Below, in pieces: positions 18,035-25,929 of a stretch of 32,385 nucleotides of DNA; positions within the stretch are counted from its first letter, which is position 1, and each line of letters begins with the position of its first letter. The stretch covers positions 20,314-52,698 of the forward strand of contig DPHB01000067.1 of NCBI GenBank assembly GCA_003521845.1, in the 5' to 3' direction. A program made the translations under genes and the position numbers. Under the pieces are notes generated by a model that saw only the letters and a program-made list of their open reading frames with translations, searched no databases and was not told where the DNA came from. Source of the stretch: Oceanospirillaceae bacterium (GTDB lineage Bacteria; Pseudomonadota; Gammaproteobacteria; Pseudomonadales; Balneatricaceae).

Positions 18035-18978
18035 TACAACTTCTCCGCCACACGCATCACCGCGCTGCGGGCACGAGGGTTAATTTCCACTTCGTGTGGC
18101 GTCGGCTTACGTGCTTTGCCAATCAGCTTGAGTCGGCGCTGCAACATATCCTCTGTGACTGGCAAACCAGGTGGCAAATGCGTGTCACCTTTAGCTTGCT
18201 TACGCATAAAGCGCTTTACAATACGATCTTCTAAGGAATGAAAACTAATCACTACCAAGCGGCCGCCAGGACGCAAAACCTCCAAAGCTGCCGCTAAGCC
18301 ATCTTCAAGGTCTGCCAGTTCACGATTAATATGAATACGAATACCTTGAAAAGCACGGGTTGCAGGGTTCTTACCTTTTTCCCATTTTGGATTCGCAGCT
18401 GCGATAATTTCCGCCAATTGCTTGGTGCGAGTAATCGGCGTTTTGCTCCGCGTTTCCACGATGGCTCTTGCCATACGACGTGAAAAGCGCTCTTCTCCGT
18501 AGTGATACATAGCATCCGCAATTTCATCAGCATCGGCACGTGCCAACCACTCGGCAGCTGATTCACCTTGATCTGGGTTCATGCGCATGTCCAAAGGACC
18601 ATCATGCATGAAACTAAAACCACGTTCGGGGTCATCTAACTGAGGTGAAGACACGCCCAAGTCCAACAACACACCGTCAACTTGGCCATGCCACTGACGC
18701 TGCTCAGCAATAAGCTGCATGTCAGCAAAAGAGGTTTGAGCAATCTGTAAACGGGAGTCGCCAGCAAGCATCTCCTGCGCCACGGCAATGGCCTCAGGGT
18801 CCTTGTCAAAAGCTTGCAACTGGCCCTTTGCAGCCAATCCTTGCAGAATTAAACCAGAGTGCCCCCCACGGCCAAAAGTGCCGTCCATATAACGTCCAGA
18901 AGAGTCTTGTAGTAGCCATTCGACAGCTTCATCAAGTAGCACCGACTTATGTTTAAAGCTATCTGTCATAGTAGACAC
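18034..18978 (-). CDS. rsmH: 16S rRNA (cytosine-1402-N4)-methyltransferase RsmH
   Basis: RsmH (MraW) methylates N4 of C1402 in 16S rRNA, the same nucleotide that RsmI, also in this window, methylates on the ribose. It has 314 residues. SAM-binding and family motifs are YMDGTFGRGGHS, GVLLDLGVSSPQLD, GFSFMHDGPLDMRM, and VISFHSLEDRIVKRFMR near the C-terminus. The first start is a GTG with AGGA eleven bases upstream; an ATG three codons later (MTDSFKH) is also possible. It lies 42 bp after mraZ. Confidence 0.97.
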   Translation of the reverse strand: MSTMTDSFKHKSVLLDEAVEWLLQDSSGRYMDGTFGRGGHSGLILQGLAAKGQLQAFDKDPEAIAVAQEMLAGDSRLQIAQTSFADMQLIAEQRQWHGQVDGVLLDLGVSSPQLDDPERGFSFMHDGPLDMRMNPDQGESAAEWLARADADEIADAMYHYGEERFSRRMARAIVETRSKTPITRTKQLAEIIAAANPKWEKGKNPATRAFQGIRIHINRELADLEDGLAAALEVLRPGGRLVVISFHSLEDRIVKRFMRKQAKGDTHLPPGLPVTEDMLQRRLKLIGKARKPTPHEVEINPRARSAVMRVAEKL

Positions 18979-19020
18979 AGCGATTTAAATCCTAGTTGCA
19001 GGTGGCGCATTGACTGCCCC

Positions 19021-19476
19021 CTATAGTGATAATTCGTGCATGGCGTCTGGCAATTCGCTAGCGTCGCTAGCTATCTGCAAATACTCATCACGTCGTGCAT
19101 TCCAAAGCGTCTCGCTCCATAATTCAATCTTTTTACCCTGACCAAGCAAAATCGATTTTTTATCCAATTGCGCATAATCACGTAACACAGCTGGTACCAG
19201 GATACGACCGTTGCCATCAAGCTCGACGTCCGTAGCATGACCAATAAGTAAACGCTGAATACGCCGAGCCGCAGGATTGAAGCTAGGTAGCTGCTCAAGC
19301 TTGGCTTGAATAATGTCCCATTCAGGTAATGGGTAAATCATGAGGCAGGCTTCTTCGGTATCGATGGTAATCACCAATTTACCGTCACTGGCAGCAGCAA
19401 ACATGTCACGAAAACGCACAGGCATAGCCATGCGTCCTTTCGTATCAATGTTTATTGTTGCTGCACCACGAAACAT
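19021..19476 (-). CDS. mraZ: Transcriptional regulator MraZ
   Basis: MraZ is an AbrB-fold DNA-binding protein that represses its own dcw promoter in E. coli and forms ring-shaped oligomers. With the start chosen it has 151 residues (E. coli 152). MFRGAATINIDTKGRMAMP opens the first repeat, and DVELDGNGRILVPAVLRDY marks the second of the two internal repeats. The open frame reaches upstream to 19566, but those 30 codons cover the promoter and the operator repeats, so they are not coding. It is the first gene of the dcw cluster. Confidence 0.97.
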   Translation of the reverse strand: MFRGAATINIDTKGRMAMPVRFRDMFAAASDGKLVITIDTEEACLMIYPLPEWDIIQAKLEQLPSFNPAARRIQRLLIGHATDVELDGNGRILVPAVLRDYAQLDKKSILLGQGKKIELWSETLWNARRDEYLQIASDASELPDAMHELSL

Positions 19477-19514
19477 AAAACCTGCCTTATTGAGCTCATT
19501 TATGGGCCAAAAAT

Positions 19515-19542
19515 CCACTTTAACCCACTTTATTCCACTTTC
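19515..19542 (-). promoter_or_regulatory. MraZ operator: three direct repeats at 10-bp spacing
   Basis: The minus strand carries AAAGTGGA or AAAGTGGG three times, with the CCACTT complement at 19515, 19525 and 19535, exactly one helical turn apart. MraZ is known to bind triplets of TGGG-type direct repeats separated by five bases in E. coli, and AAAGTGG-type repeats in mollicutes. These lie between the candidate -10 and the mraZ ATG, the expected place for autorepression. Confidence 0.88.
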
Positions 19543-19544
19543 AA

Positions 19545-19573
19545 AGTTTAGGCAGGTTATGACCATATTGCAA
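19545..19573 (-). promoter_or_regulatory. Candidate promoter Pmra of the dcw cluster
   Basis: On the minus strand TTGCAA (19568-19573) and TAAACT (19545-19550) are 17 bases apart, a sigma-70-like pair matching four of six bases each. The transcript would start inside the MraZ operator, so bound MraZ would block initiation. The assignment rests on the motifs and this placement. Confidence 0.6.
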
Positions 19574-19761
19574 GAGCAAAAACAGGCTTATATTGTTAGC
19601 TAGGTAATTACTACCTAAGGTTTTCAGGAAGACAACAAACAAGAGGCCACAGCTGACTAGAACAGACAGATAGAATTGTAGCAACAGGGTTGAGATGCCC
19701 CGTTGAATTGATTAAGATTTTTTATGCATGTAAGCGCAAAGAAAGCGCCAAACTTACCGCA

Positions 19762-20412
19762 CTAGGCTACTTGCACAACCTGACTTGGCACCAAAAGGTG
19801 AGCCTTCACCAAACTGGTTGCCCGAGGCACATCGCGCTGTAAAACAGACTCTACTAGGTCTTCATGCTCCTTCTGATTAGCATCAAAGGCAGCATGCCCG
19901 GCATTATGACGCAACCAAAGATTACGGTAACGGGATGCTTTTTCGTACAAGGCAAGGCGAGCCTGCAGCAACTGCTGAGAACCACATCCAGAAGCGATCG
20001 CCAAATGAAAGGCTTGATGCAATTGTTCCCACGCCTGCATATCACCCTCTTTAAGCAAATTGGCGTTGACTTGCAGACGATGTGCAGCGGCAACTATACC
20101 TGCCTCCCATATATCGTCACCACGCGTGATAGCTAACTCAACACACAAGGCCTCTAGGTGCGCGCGAGCATCGTAGATATCAACCATCTCAGCTTGCGTT
20201 GTGGGGTGTACCCGATAGCCACGCTGATCTTCTGCCACCACTAGCTGTTCTACAATTAGTTGCGACAAGGCTTCTCGTAGAGGGTTTACCCCAACCCCGT
20301 AATGCGCTTTCAAGGACGCCATTTTAAGCTTTTGACCAGGCTCAAACACCCCCGCAAGAATATCTTGCTTGAGCAACTGCATAACTTTTACGGCTGAGTT
20401 TTCTTTACTCAC
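19762..20412 (-). CDS. GntR-family transcriptional regulator, FCD subfamily
   Basis: A 216-residue regulator with an N-terminal winged helix (about 5-70; LKMASLKAHYGVGVNPLREA holds the recognition helix) and a C-terminal FCD ligand domain (about 75-210). Candidate metal-binding histidines of the FCD domain are H136 (QAFH), H183 (KEHEDL) and H205 (KAHL). Proteins of this group usually sense small organic acids or sugar acids, but I cannot name the ligand or targets. It starts with GTG. It lies between the YgjP-like gene and the mraZ promoter on the same strand, with no clear terminator after it, so its transcript could run into the dcw cluster. I do not recall this gene at this position in Pseudomonas. 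Confidence 0.9.
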   Translation of the reverse strand: MSKENSAVKVMQLLKQDILAGVFEPGQKLKMASLKAHYGVGVNPLREALSQLIVEQLVVAEDQRGYRVHPTTQAEMVDIYDARAHLEALCVELAITRGDDIWEAGIVAAAHRLQVNANLLKEGDMQAWEQLHQAFHLAIASGCGSQQLLQARLALYEKASRYRNLWLRHNAGHAAFDANQKEHEDLVESVLQRDVPRATSLVKAHLLVPSQVVQVA

Positions 20413-20457
20413 TGGTTAATCCACGATCAAGGGTGTAATTCAGAGGCTATTGTAACA

Positions 20458-21219
20458 CTAAGCTGCAGGATTCATCACCAAGCTATAGCCATGAGCGCGC
20501 AACCATTGCTTAGCCTGCTGGTATTCTGGGCAATATCTAGCCACCATATGCCAAAATTCTTGACCATGATGCAAGTGACGTATGTGACACACTTCGTGCA
20601 CAACGACATAGTCAAACACAAACTCTGGCGCCATGGCCAACAGCCAATTGAACTTGAGCTCACCTTGGCTACTACAACTGCCCCAGCGAGAGCGAAAATA
20701 GCGCACTTTAATCGACACTGCGGGCTGCTCAATGTTCATCACTTGTTGCCAGTAATCAACCCGCTGCTGAGCAAACACCTGTGCTTGGGCTTTATACCAA
20801 GCCTCTATAAGGCGCTGCTTACTTGCCAAGCTTTGTTGCCGACTTGTTAAGGCCACAATCAACTGGCCAGCAACAATGCGGATACTATGCTGCTTATCGG
20901 TGACAAACTGCAAACTTAGCGGCTCACCCAATACCGGCCAGCACTCACCTGCTACCAGCTGACGCTTAGGTACTGGTGACATAGCCAGCTGCTGAGCTTG
21001 CTTGGCCAGCAGCCAAGCGCGCTTGGAGGCCACAGCCTTCGCTAGGTGTTTTTCTGGTAGACCATAGGGTACTTGTAGAGTGATGACGCCAGCGCCAACT
21101 TTAAAGCCAATGCTACGCCGACGCTGGCTTACTTGCAGGCGGCAATCTAGCTGACTAATTTGGTAGTTAGGATCAGATTGGATGAGACGCTGGTTTTGGT
21201 ATGCTGACAGTAAAGACAT
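20458..21219 (-). CDS. YgjP/DUF45 family zinc metallopeptidase-like protein
   Basis: The 253-residue protein shows the family pattern RWGSCSSQGELKFNWLL, then VVVHEVCHIRHLHHGQEFW. HEVCH (208-212) is the zinc and catalytic motif, and H218 is the likely third ligand. This WLM-like minimal gluzincin fold is widespread, and its substrate is generally unknown. The open frame extends to 21300, but that part is the complement of the RNase P RNA 3' end, so the ATG at 21219 (MSLLSAYQNQRL) is used. Its ribosome site is weak. It lies about 40 bases after rnpB and 45 before the GntR gene, all on one strand. Confidence 0.9.
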   Translation of the reverse strand: MSLLSAYQNQRLIQSDPNYQISQLDCRLQVSQRRRSIGFKVGAGVITLQVPYGLPEKHLAKAVASKRAWLLAKQAQQLAMSPVPKRQLVAGECWPVLGEPLSLQFVTDKQHSIRIVAGQLIVALTSRQQSLASKQRLIEAWYKAQAQVFAQQRVDYWQQVMNIEQPAVSIKVRYFRSRWGSCSSQGELKFNWLLAMAPEFVFDYVVVHEVCHIRHLHHGQEFWHMVARYCPEYQQAKQWLRAHGYSLVMNPAA

Positions 21220-21257
21220 GACCGTGTACGAGTTGGTTAAACTGACAGCAGAAAGGA

Positions 21258-21610
<353 letters not shown>

Positions 21611-21617
21611 AGGCGGC

Positions 21618-21646
21618 AGGATAGCGGCCTTAGCCTATAATTACAA
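21618..21646 (-). promoter_or_regulatory. Candidate rnpB promoter
   Basis: TTGTAA (21641-21646) and TATCCT (21618-21623) on the minus strand are 17 bases apart, and the RNA 5' end follows seven bases after the -10. Spacing and position are what a strong stable-RNA promoter should show. Confidence 0.75.
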
Positions 21647-21685
21647 GGCTTTATTACTGGCTCTGCGGATAACATTGGCGTATGT

Positions 21686-21788
21686 AGCCCCTTACAGCAG
21701 GATTGGCGCAGGTCACAGGAGCTTGGCACCACTAAACTGGATCAGTGCGCTATTGTATATCGTGGTACCTTGCTGCTGGATTGAGGCA
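21686..21788 (-). repeat. Three degenerate repeat units at exact 39-bp spacing
   Basis: Units start at 21686, 21725 and 21764. Read on the minus strand each resembles TGCACYRATCCA, six variable bases, then GGTGCC, 25 bases in all, with 14-base linkers. The ends GCAC and GTGC are complementary in the better copies. The array stops about 40 bases before the candidate rnpB -35. Confidence 0.7.
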
Positions 21789-22000
21789 TGTCGCAGGGGT
21801 GTAATTCTTTTATTTGCCCGTCTATCTGGGTCTTCTATTTAGTTCAAAACCTTACTTTGACGGCTCTACATAAAAGAGTTTCACCCCTACTTCTCGCGCT
21901 ACAGCAAGCGAGTGCGCATATCTCCAAGACTGCCTGACGAGCGCTGTAGCCCTTGGGCCTTGCAACGACTGCTTGCCAGCACGTCGACCTGCTAACTCGT

Positions 22001-22023
22001 GGCACCTTGTGGAGGGATTGCAA
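22001..22023 (-). repeat. Isolated repeat unit of the same family
   Basis: A shorter copy beginning GGCACCTTG on the plus strand. The 16 bases before it, GACCTGCTAACTCGT with one base either side, closely match the linker before the unit at 22247, so unit and linker were duplicated together. Confidence 0.55.
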
Positions 22024-22085
22024 CTACAGCGTCAGGCCGTGAATCTTGGGCCGCCAAGCAATCGGCATGGTGATACCGAGGGAGT

Positions 22086-22139
22086 GGCGAAATTCTTTAT
22101 CAGCAGCCGTTTTGCAGGTGCTTAGAAAGATTTATCGCC
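22086..22139. repeat. Long imperfect hairpin
   Basis: GGCGA pairs with TCGCC. Inside it AATTCTTT pairs with AAAGATTT (one mismatch), and then AGCAGCC pairs with GGTGCT (one bulge) around a short loop. That makes a 54-base stem-loop with about 18 base pairs and no T-run. It lies between two groups of the 25-base repeats. It could be a palindromic mobile repeat or part of a structured transcript. Confidence 0.5.
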
Positions 22140-22166
22140 GCGCACTGGGCTCCGCCAACGCAGTAT

Positions 22167-22268
22167 GGCACCACTAAACTGGATCAGTGCACAATTGTAG
22201 CTTGTGGCACCTTACTGTTGGATTGGTGCATGACCTGCTAGTTCGTGGCACCTTGCTGGGACACGGAA
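22167..22268 (-). repeat. Second cluster of the 39-bp repeat family
   Basis: Units begin at 22167, 22206 and 22247; the last is cut short by the end of rsmI. The stretch 22166-22232 is a diverged copy of 21724-21790: the first 25 bases are identical and the next 42 differ at about ten places. The unit at 22206 has five-base complementary ends (GCACC and GGTGC). Confidence 0.7.
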
Positions 22269-22269
22269 C

Positions 22270-23130
22270 TTAACGCGGGACGTCTTTGCCTTGTAGTTGC
22301 AAAGCGCGGTCATAAAGCGCTTTCTTTTTGTGCGGGGTCAGTTTGGCAGCAAGTGCGGCGGCTTTCTTGATAGGAAGCTCGTCTAGCAAGGCTTGCAATA
22401 ACTTGTCGGTTTCTGCATCCATGGCTTCCACGGCAGGTTCTGGAGCACCGGCTAGCATAAGCACAAATTCGCCGCGTTGCTGGTTGCTATCTGCCAATAA
22501 CCAAGCCTGCATAGCGTCAATTGGGCCGGCATTGACGGTCTCGAAGGTTTTGGTAAGCTCACGGGCAATGACTAGACGGCGCTCGCCACCGCATACTTTA
22601 AGCATATCCGCGACACTGTCGAGAATACGGTGTGGCGATTCATAAAACACATGGGTATGAGTAAAAGCCGTAATGCTCTCTAACACTTGGCAACGGTGGC
22701 TAGACTTGGCCGGCAAAAAACCCATAAAGGTAAACCGATCTGTCGCTACACCGGCGACGCTTAACGCACCTATTAGTGCACTAGGGCCAACGATGGGGAC
22801 AACACGAAAACCGGCTTCACGCACCGCGTTCACTAGATGATAACCAGGGTCTGAAATCAACGGCGTGCCAGCGTCAGAAATAAGCGCCACCGACTGCCCT
22901 TGCTGTAAGCGCCCAACAATACTTTCACTGCGCTGACGCTCATTATGGTCATGCACGGCCATCATGGGTGTAGTTATTGCAAAGTGTTGCATTAACGGCG
23001 CACTATGGCGCGTGTCTTCGGCAGCAATTAAATCAACTTGCTGCAAGGTTTCAACGGCACGCGGACTCATATCCTGCAAATTGCCAATGGGGGTTGCCAC
23101 AACGTACAAAGTGGGTGTATTCATGCTCAT
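22270..23130 (-). CDS. rsmI: 16S rRNA (cytidine-1402-2'-O)-methyltransferase RsmI
   Basis: RsmI methylates the 2'-hydroxyl of C1402 in 16S rRNA, completing the m4Cm mark begun by RsmH. It has 286 residues with the tetrapyrrole-methylase fold. TLYVVATPIGNLQDMSPRAV is at the N-terminus. DLIAAEDTRHS, LISDAGTPLISDPGYHLV and FYESPHRI follow. The C-terminal region is rich in A and K (KKAAALAAKLTPHKKKALY). Two ATG codons two codons apart are possible starts. It diverges from lpoA across 135 bp that must hold both promoters; I could not fix either with confidence. Confidence 0.97.
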   Translation of the reverse strand: MSMNTPTLYVVATPIGNLQDMSPRAVETLQQVDLIAAEDTRHSAPLMQHFAITTPMMAVHDHNERQRSESIVGRLQQGQSVALISDAGTPLISDPGYHLVNAVREAGFRVVPIVGPSALIGALSVAGVATDRFTFMGFLPAKSSHRCQVLESITAFTHTHVFYESPHRILDSVADMLKVCGGERRLVIARELTKTFETVNAGPIDAMQAWLLADSNQQRGEFVLMLAGAPEPAVEAMDAETDKLLQALLDELPIKKAAALAAKLTPHKKKALYDRALQLQGKDVPR

Positions 23131-23265
23131 GCTGTCTCTATTAAGGTGCTAAGTTACTCGTTATGCAAAAAAAATACATAAAAAAGGCAACAAAACTGGC
23201 TCCATTGGGTGCAATCGACTATCTTATAAGGACGCTATTGTAACCCAAATCCAAGCCCGATAAGC

Positions 23266-25563
23266 ATGCCATTGAATTCATCTACGCCACAATTAGTTCA
23301 CACGAACCAAAAAGCTCGCTACAGGCGTTGGCGTCGGCCTCTATTATTGGCAGGATGCTTCATCGCACTAGTAGGTTGTGAGCAAAACACCCGGCCACAA
23401 GCGCCCCAAACAACGGCCCAAGCGGCGGCAAAACCGCTCGTCATTAATCTCGATTTAAGCGTTTCCAAAAGCACCTCAACAGCCACACCAAAAGCACCAG
23501 AAAGCAAGCAAGTTAATAGCCAACAAACCGACCAAGGTTCGGTATCAACAACCTCACAAGCTGCTCTAGCTGCAGAGGCGGCCGCCCAGCTAGAAGCAGC
23601 ATTGGCGGCCCAGCAAAAGCAGGGACAAGAAGCCAAACCAGCCCTAGAAATACCAGCTATAAACACAGTTGCAGACAGCAACGAAGAAGACAGTGTGCAG
23701 CTGACGAGCAACCTAGTCGCCACTCCCGCTACCAAGACCCCCATAGACATCAATCAACTAGCACGACAACAGCAGTTGCTTGATCTTGCCAATAGTATGT
23801 TAGCAAAAGATTATGTAGACCTAAGTCTCAGCCTACTCCAAGATATTGACATGGCCTTACTATCCCCAGACTATCTCGGTAGTTATTTGGAGAGTATGGC
23901 GGAAAGTCATTTACGCTCTGGGGATAGCTTTAATGCTTTAGCATGGCTACATAAAGCCGAGGCGCTAGCACCGGCGTTAAACCAAGCCGCCCAACATAAG
24001 CGCTTGGGCCTGTTTCAAAAAGCCTATGCCGACAACGAACAGTTCTTGGACGCAGCTCTTACGGCGATATCATTAGCCGCCTACTTGCCCACATCTACCG
24101 CAGCCGAGCAACTACTGGCCAGCAACAATGCTATTTGGGAGCTGCTCATGCAGGTACCTAATATGCAATTGCATGCTCGCCTACAAAGCCCCTTGCACCC
24201 CCTGGCTAGGGCTTGGCTAGGGCTAGCTTTGAGCACCGAAAATCTGATTACTTTAGAACAGCAGCAGCAAGCCATCTTGGTTTGGCAGTTAACGAATCCA
24301 TTGCACCCTGCAAGCCTACGCCTGCCCAGTGTATTGGCAAATTTATCTGATTTTCAGACTAAGCAAGCTCAAAAATTGGCCCTCCTATTGCCCACCAGTG
24401 GCCCTCTAGGAAAATTGGGGCAAGCGGTGATTGATGGTTTCATGGCCAACTATTACCAAACCATGGCCCAATGCGAAACCCCTTGCTCGCTCGTGCCTCA
24501 ACTAGTGTTTATAAACAGTCATGAGATAGACGACTGGCCTACTCTATTCGCCGACCTTGAAGCACAGCAGGTAGATTTAATCATCGGCCCCTTAGCGAAA
24601 ACCAAAGTAGATAGCCTCAATGCATTTACACAACGCCGTATACCGACACTCGCCCTCAACTATCTGAGCAGCAGCCAAGATTCTGGTCTGCCAGTTCAGG
24701 ACGCTGACATCGACAGCCAGCTATTGGAAGAATTGGAAGCTATAGCCAAACAAGCTAGCCCTGCAAGCGGCAACAACAGCAACAAGCAAGAAACAAACCA
24801 AGAAGCCTTATTTCAGTTTGGCCTTTCGCTGGAAGACGAAGCACGCCAACTTGCTACCCAAGGCCACCGACAAGGCTTTAAACAAGCACTGATTATTCAA
24901 GCCGATACTTCGTGGGCGCAGCGAGCCAGCATAACTTTTCAGCAAGAGTGGCAGCTACTCGGTGGCCGCATTGCCGGCAAGATAGACTATACAGGCAATG
25001 GCGATTACGCTGATAGCATTAGTAAGGTGCTGCACATTGACGACAGCAAAATGCGTCGCCGCAGCATCCAAAAGCTAATCGGTGAAAAGGTAAAATTTGA
25101 ACCTCGCCGCCGCCAAGATGTGGACCTTATTGTGCTCTTAGGGCTACCCAAGGATGTACGTCAGTTGATGCCTACACTGGCTTTTCACCATGCTGCAAAA
25201 GTGACGGTTTATGCCACCCATCATGCCTACCAAGGTGCAACAGACACCACCCGAGACCGGGATCTTAACAATCTTTATTTTAGCGATATTCCTTGGATGC
25301 TTGAAGCTGATGAAACCACTCATCTCGTACAAACAACCTGGCCTAACCGCCAACGGTATAGCCGCTTATTTGCGCTAGGTGCCGATGCTTATCGTTTATA
25401 CCCACGCCTAGAGCAGATGCAGATATTCAATGCTACTCGTGTCCAAGGTACAACGGGACTACTGAAACTAGAAGATGACAAGCGCATCACTGCAAACCTT
25501 ACTTGGGCACGCTTTAAAAACGGCCAACCCCAGGTTCACCAAGGCGCTCATGAGTTACAGTAA
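23266..25563 (+). CDS. lpoA: Outer-membrane lipoprotein LpoA, activator of PBP1A
   Basis: LpoA is anchored in the outer membrane and reaches through the wall to stimulate PBP1A. It has 765 residues. A basic N-terminus and hydrophobic stretch end in the lipobox LVGC, making C38 the lipidated residue. Residues about 41-155 are low in complexity (A, Q, T, S) and look like a flexible linker. A TPR-like helical domain follows (about 160-360). The periplasmic-binding-like domain starts LALLLPTSGPLGKLGQAVID at 371. A second low-complexity patch (SGNNSNKQETNQEA) lies within that domain. The protein seems longer than the roughly 600-680 residues I recall, because of these inserts. It overlaps yraN by 14 bases. 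Confidence 0.93.
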   Translation: MPLNSSTPQLVHTNQKARYRRWRRPLLLAGCFIALVGCEQNTRPQAPQTTAQAAAKPLVINLDLSVSKSTSTATPKAPESKQVNSQQTDQGSVSTTSQAALAAEAAAQLEAALAAQQKQGQEAKPALEIPAINTVADSNEEDSVQLTSNLVATPATKTPIDINQLARQQQLLDLANSMLAKDYVDLSLSLLQDIDMALLSPDYLGSYLESMAESHLRSGDSFNALAWLHKAEALAPALNQAAQHKRLGLFQKAYADNEQFLDAALTAISLAAYLPTSTAAEQLLASNNAIWELLMQVPNMQLHARLQSPLHPLARAWLGLALSTENLITLEQQQQAILVWQLTNPLHPASLRLPSVLANLSDFQTKQAQKLALLLPTSGPLGKLGQAVIDGFMANYYQTMAQCETPCSLVPQLVFINSHEIDDWPTLFADLEAQQVDLIIGPLAKTKVDSLNAFTQRRIPTLALNYLSSSQDSGLPVQDADIDSQLLEELEAIAKQASPASGNNSNKQETNQEALFQFGLSLEDEARQLATQGHRQGFKQALIIQADTSWAQRASITFQQEWQLLGGRIAGKIDYTGNGDYADSISKVLHIDDSKMRRRSIQKLIGEKVKFEPRRRQDVDLIVLLGLPKDVRQLMPTLAFHHAAKVTVYATHHAYQGATDTTRDRDLNNLYFSDIPWMLEADETTHLVQTTWPNRQRYSRLFALGADAYRLYPRLEQMQIFNATRVQGTTGLLKLEDDKRITANLTWARFKNGQPQVHQGAHELQ

Positions 25564-25921
25564 AGACACTGGCAACTGGGCAGAAGACAAGGCCACATGG
25601 CATATACAACAGGCTGGCTGGACCATCGTTAGCCGCAATTTTCATTGCCGTGGCGGCGAATTGGATATCGTTGCCGTGCTCGCTAACACCATTGCCTTTG
25701 TTGAAGTTAAGTTTAGGCGTAGCCAAGCCATGGGCGGCGCCATTAGTAGCATTCCTCCAAGCAAGCAGCGCAGCTTGATTCGTGCAGCGCAACACTTCCT
25801 TCAGGCTAACCCCAAATATTATCAATTGCACGGCCGCTTTGACCTTATCTGCGTTAGCGGTAGGCCCCAAGGGCAAGTTGAGCTACAATGGCTGCCACAT
25901 ATATTTTCACTTAGCGACTAA
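25550..25921 (+). CDS. yraN: YraN/UPF0102 family nuclease-fold protein
   Basis: A 123-residue protein of the UPF0102 family, which has the restriction-endonuclease-like (Holliday-junction-resolvase-like) fold. Its biological role is not established. Visible are GNWAEDKATWHIQQAGW, the RNFHCRGGELDIVAV motif and FVEVKFRRS, which hold the acidic and lysine residues of the nuclease core. An earlier in-frame ATG at 25475 would lie deep inside lpoA, so the ATG at 25550 is chosen; it overlaps the lpoA stop by 14 bases. The diaA-like gene follows after eight bases. Confidence 0.93.
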   Translation: MSYSKDTGNWAEDKATWHIQQAGWTIVSRNFHCRGGELDIVAVLANTIAFVEVKFRRSQAMGGAISSIPPSKQRSLIRAAQHFLQANPKYYQLHGRFDLICVSGRPQGQVELQWLPHIFSLSD

Positions 25922-25929
25922 GCACTATT

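Larger units (their letters stand above)
21647..22269. other. Gene-free stretch upstream of rnpB
   Basis: About 620 bases hold no credible reading frame on either strand. The contents are a family of related 25-base units (around 21686-21788, at 22001, and 22167-22268), a long imperfect hairpin at 22086-22139, and a looser inverted repeat (GCTACAGC at 21898 against GCTGTAGC at 21943). No terminator is visible after rsmI. It may be the remains of small non-coding repeat elements or an unrecognised RNA; I cannot assign it. Confidence 0.6.

Noticed and set aside
19477..19566. N-terminal extension of mraZ
   Set aside because: These codons cover the promoter and the three operator repeats; the family N-terminus begins at MFRGAATI.
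19682..19705. Hairpin after the GntR gene (CAACAGGG and CCCCGTTG) as a terminator
   Set aside because: There is an 8-bp stem with one G-T pair, but on the minus strand no T-run follows it.
21686..22268. CRISPR array
   Set aside because: The units differ from each other in many positions, some linkers are shared between copies instead of unique, there are large gaps, and no cas gene is near.
21686..22268. NtrC sites or sigma-54 promoters, suggested by GCACC and GGTGC halves and TGGCAC
   Set aside because: The half-sites are 15 bases apart, not the roughly 7 of NtrC palindromes, and no TTGC follows TGGCAC at the required distance.
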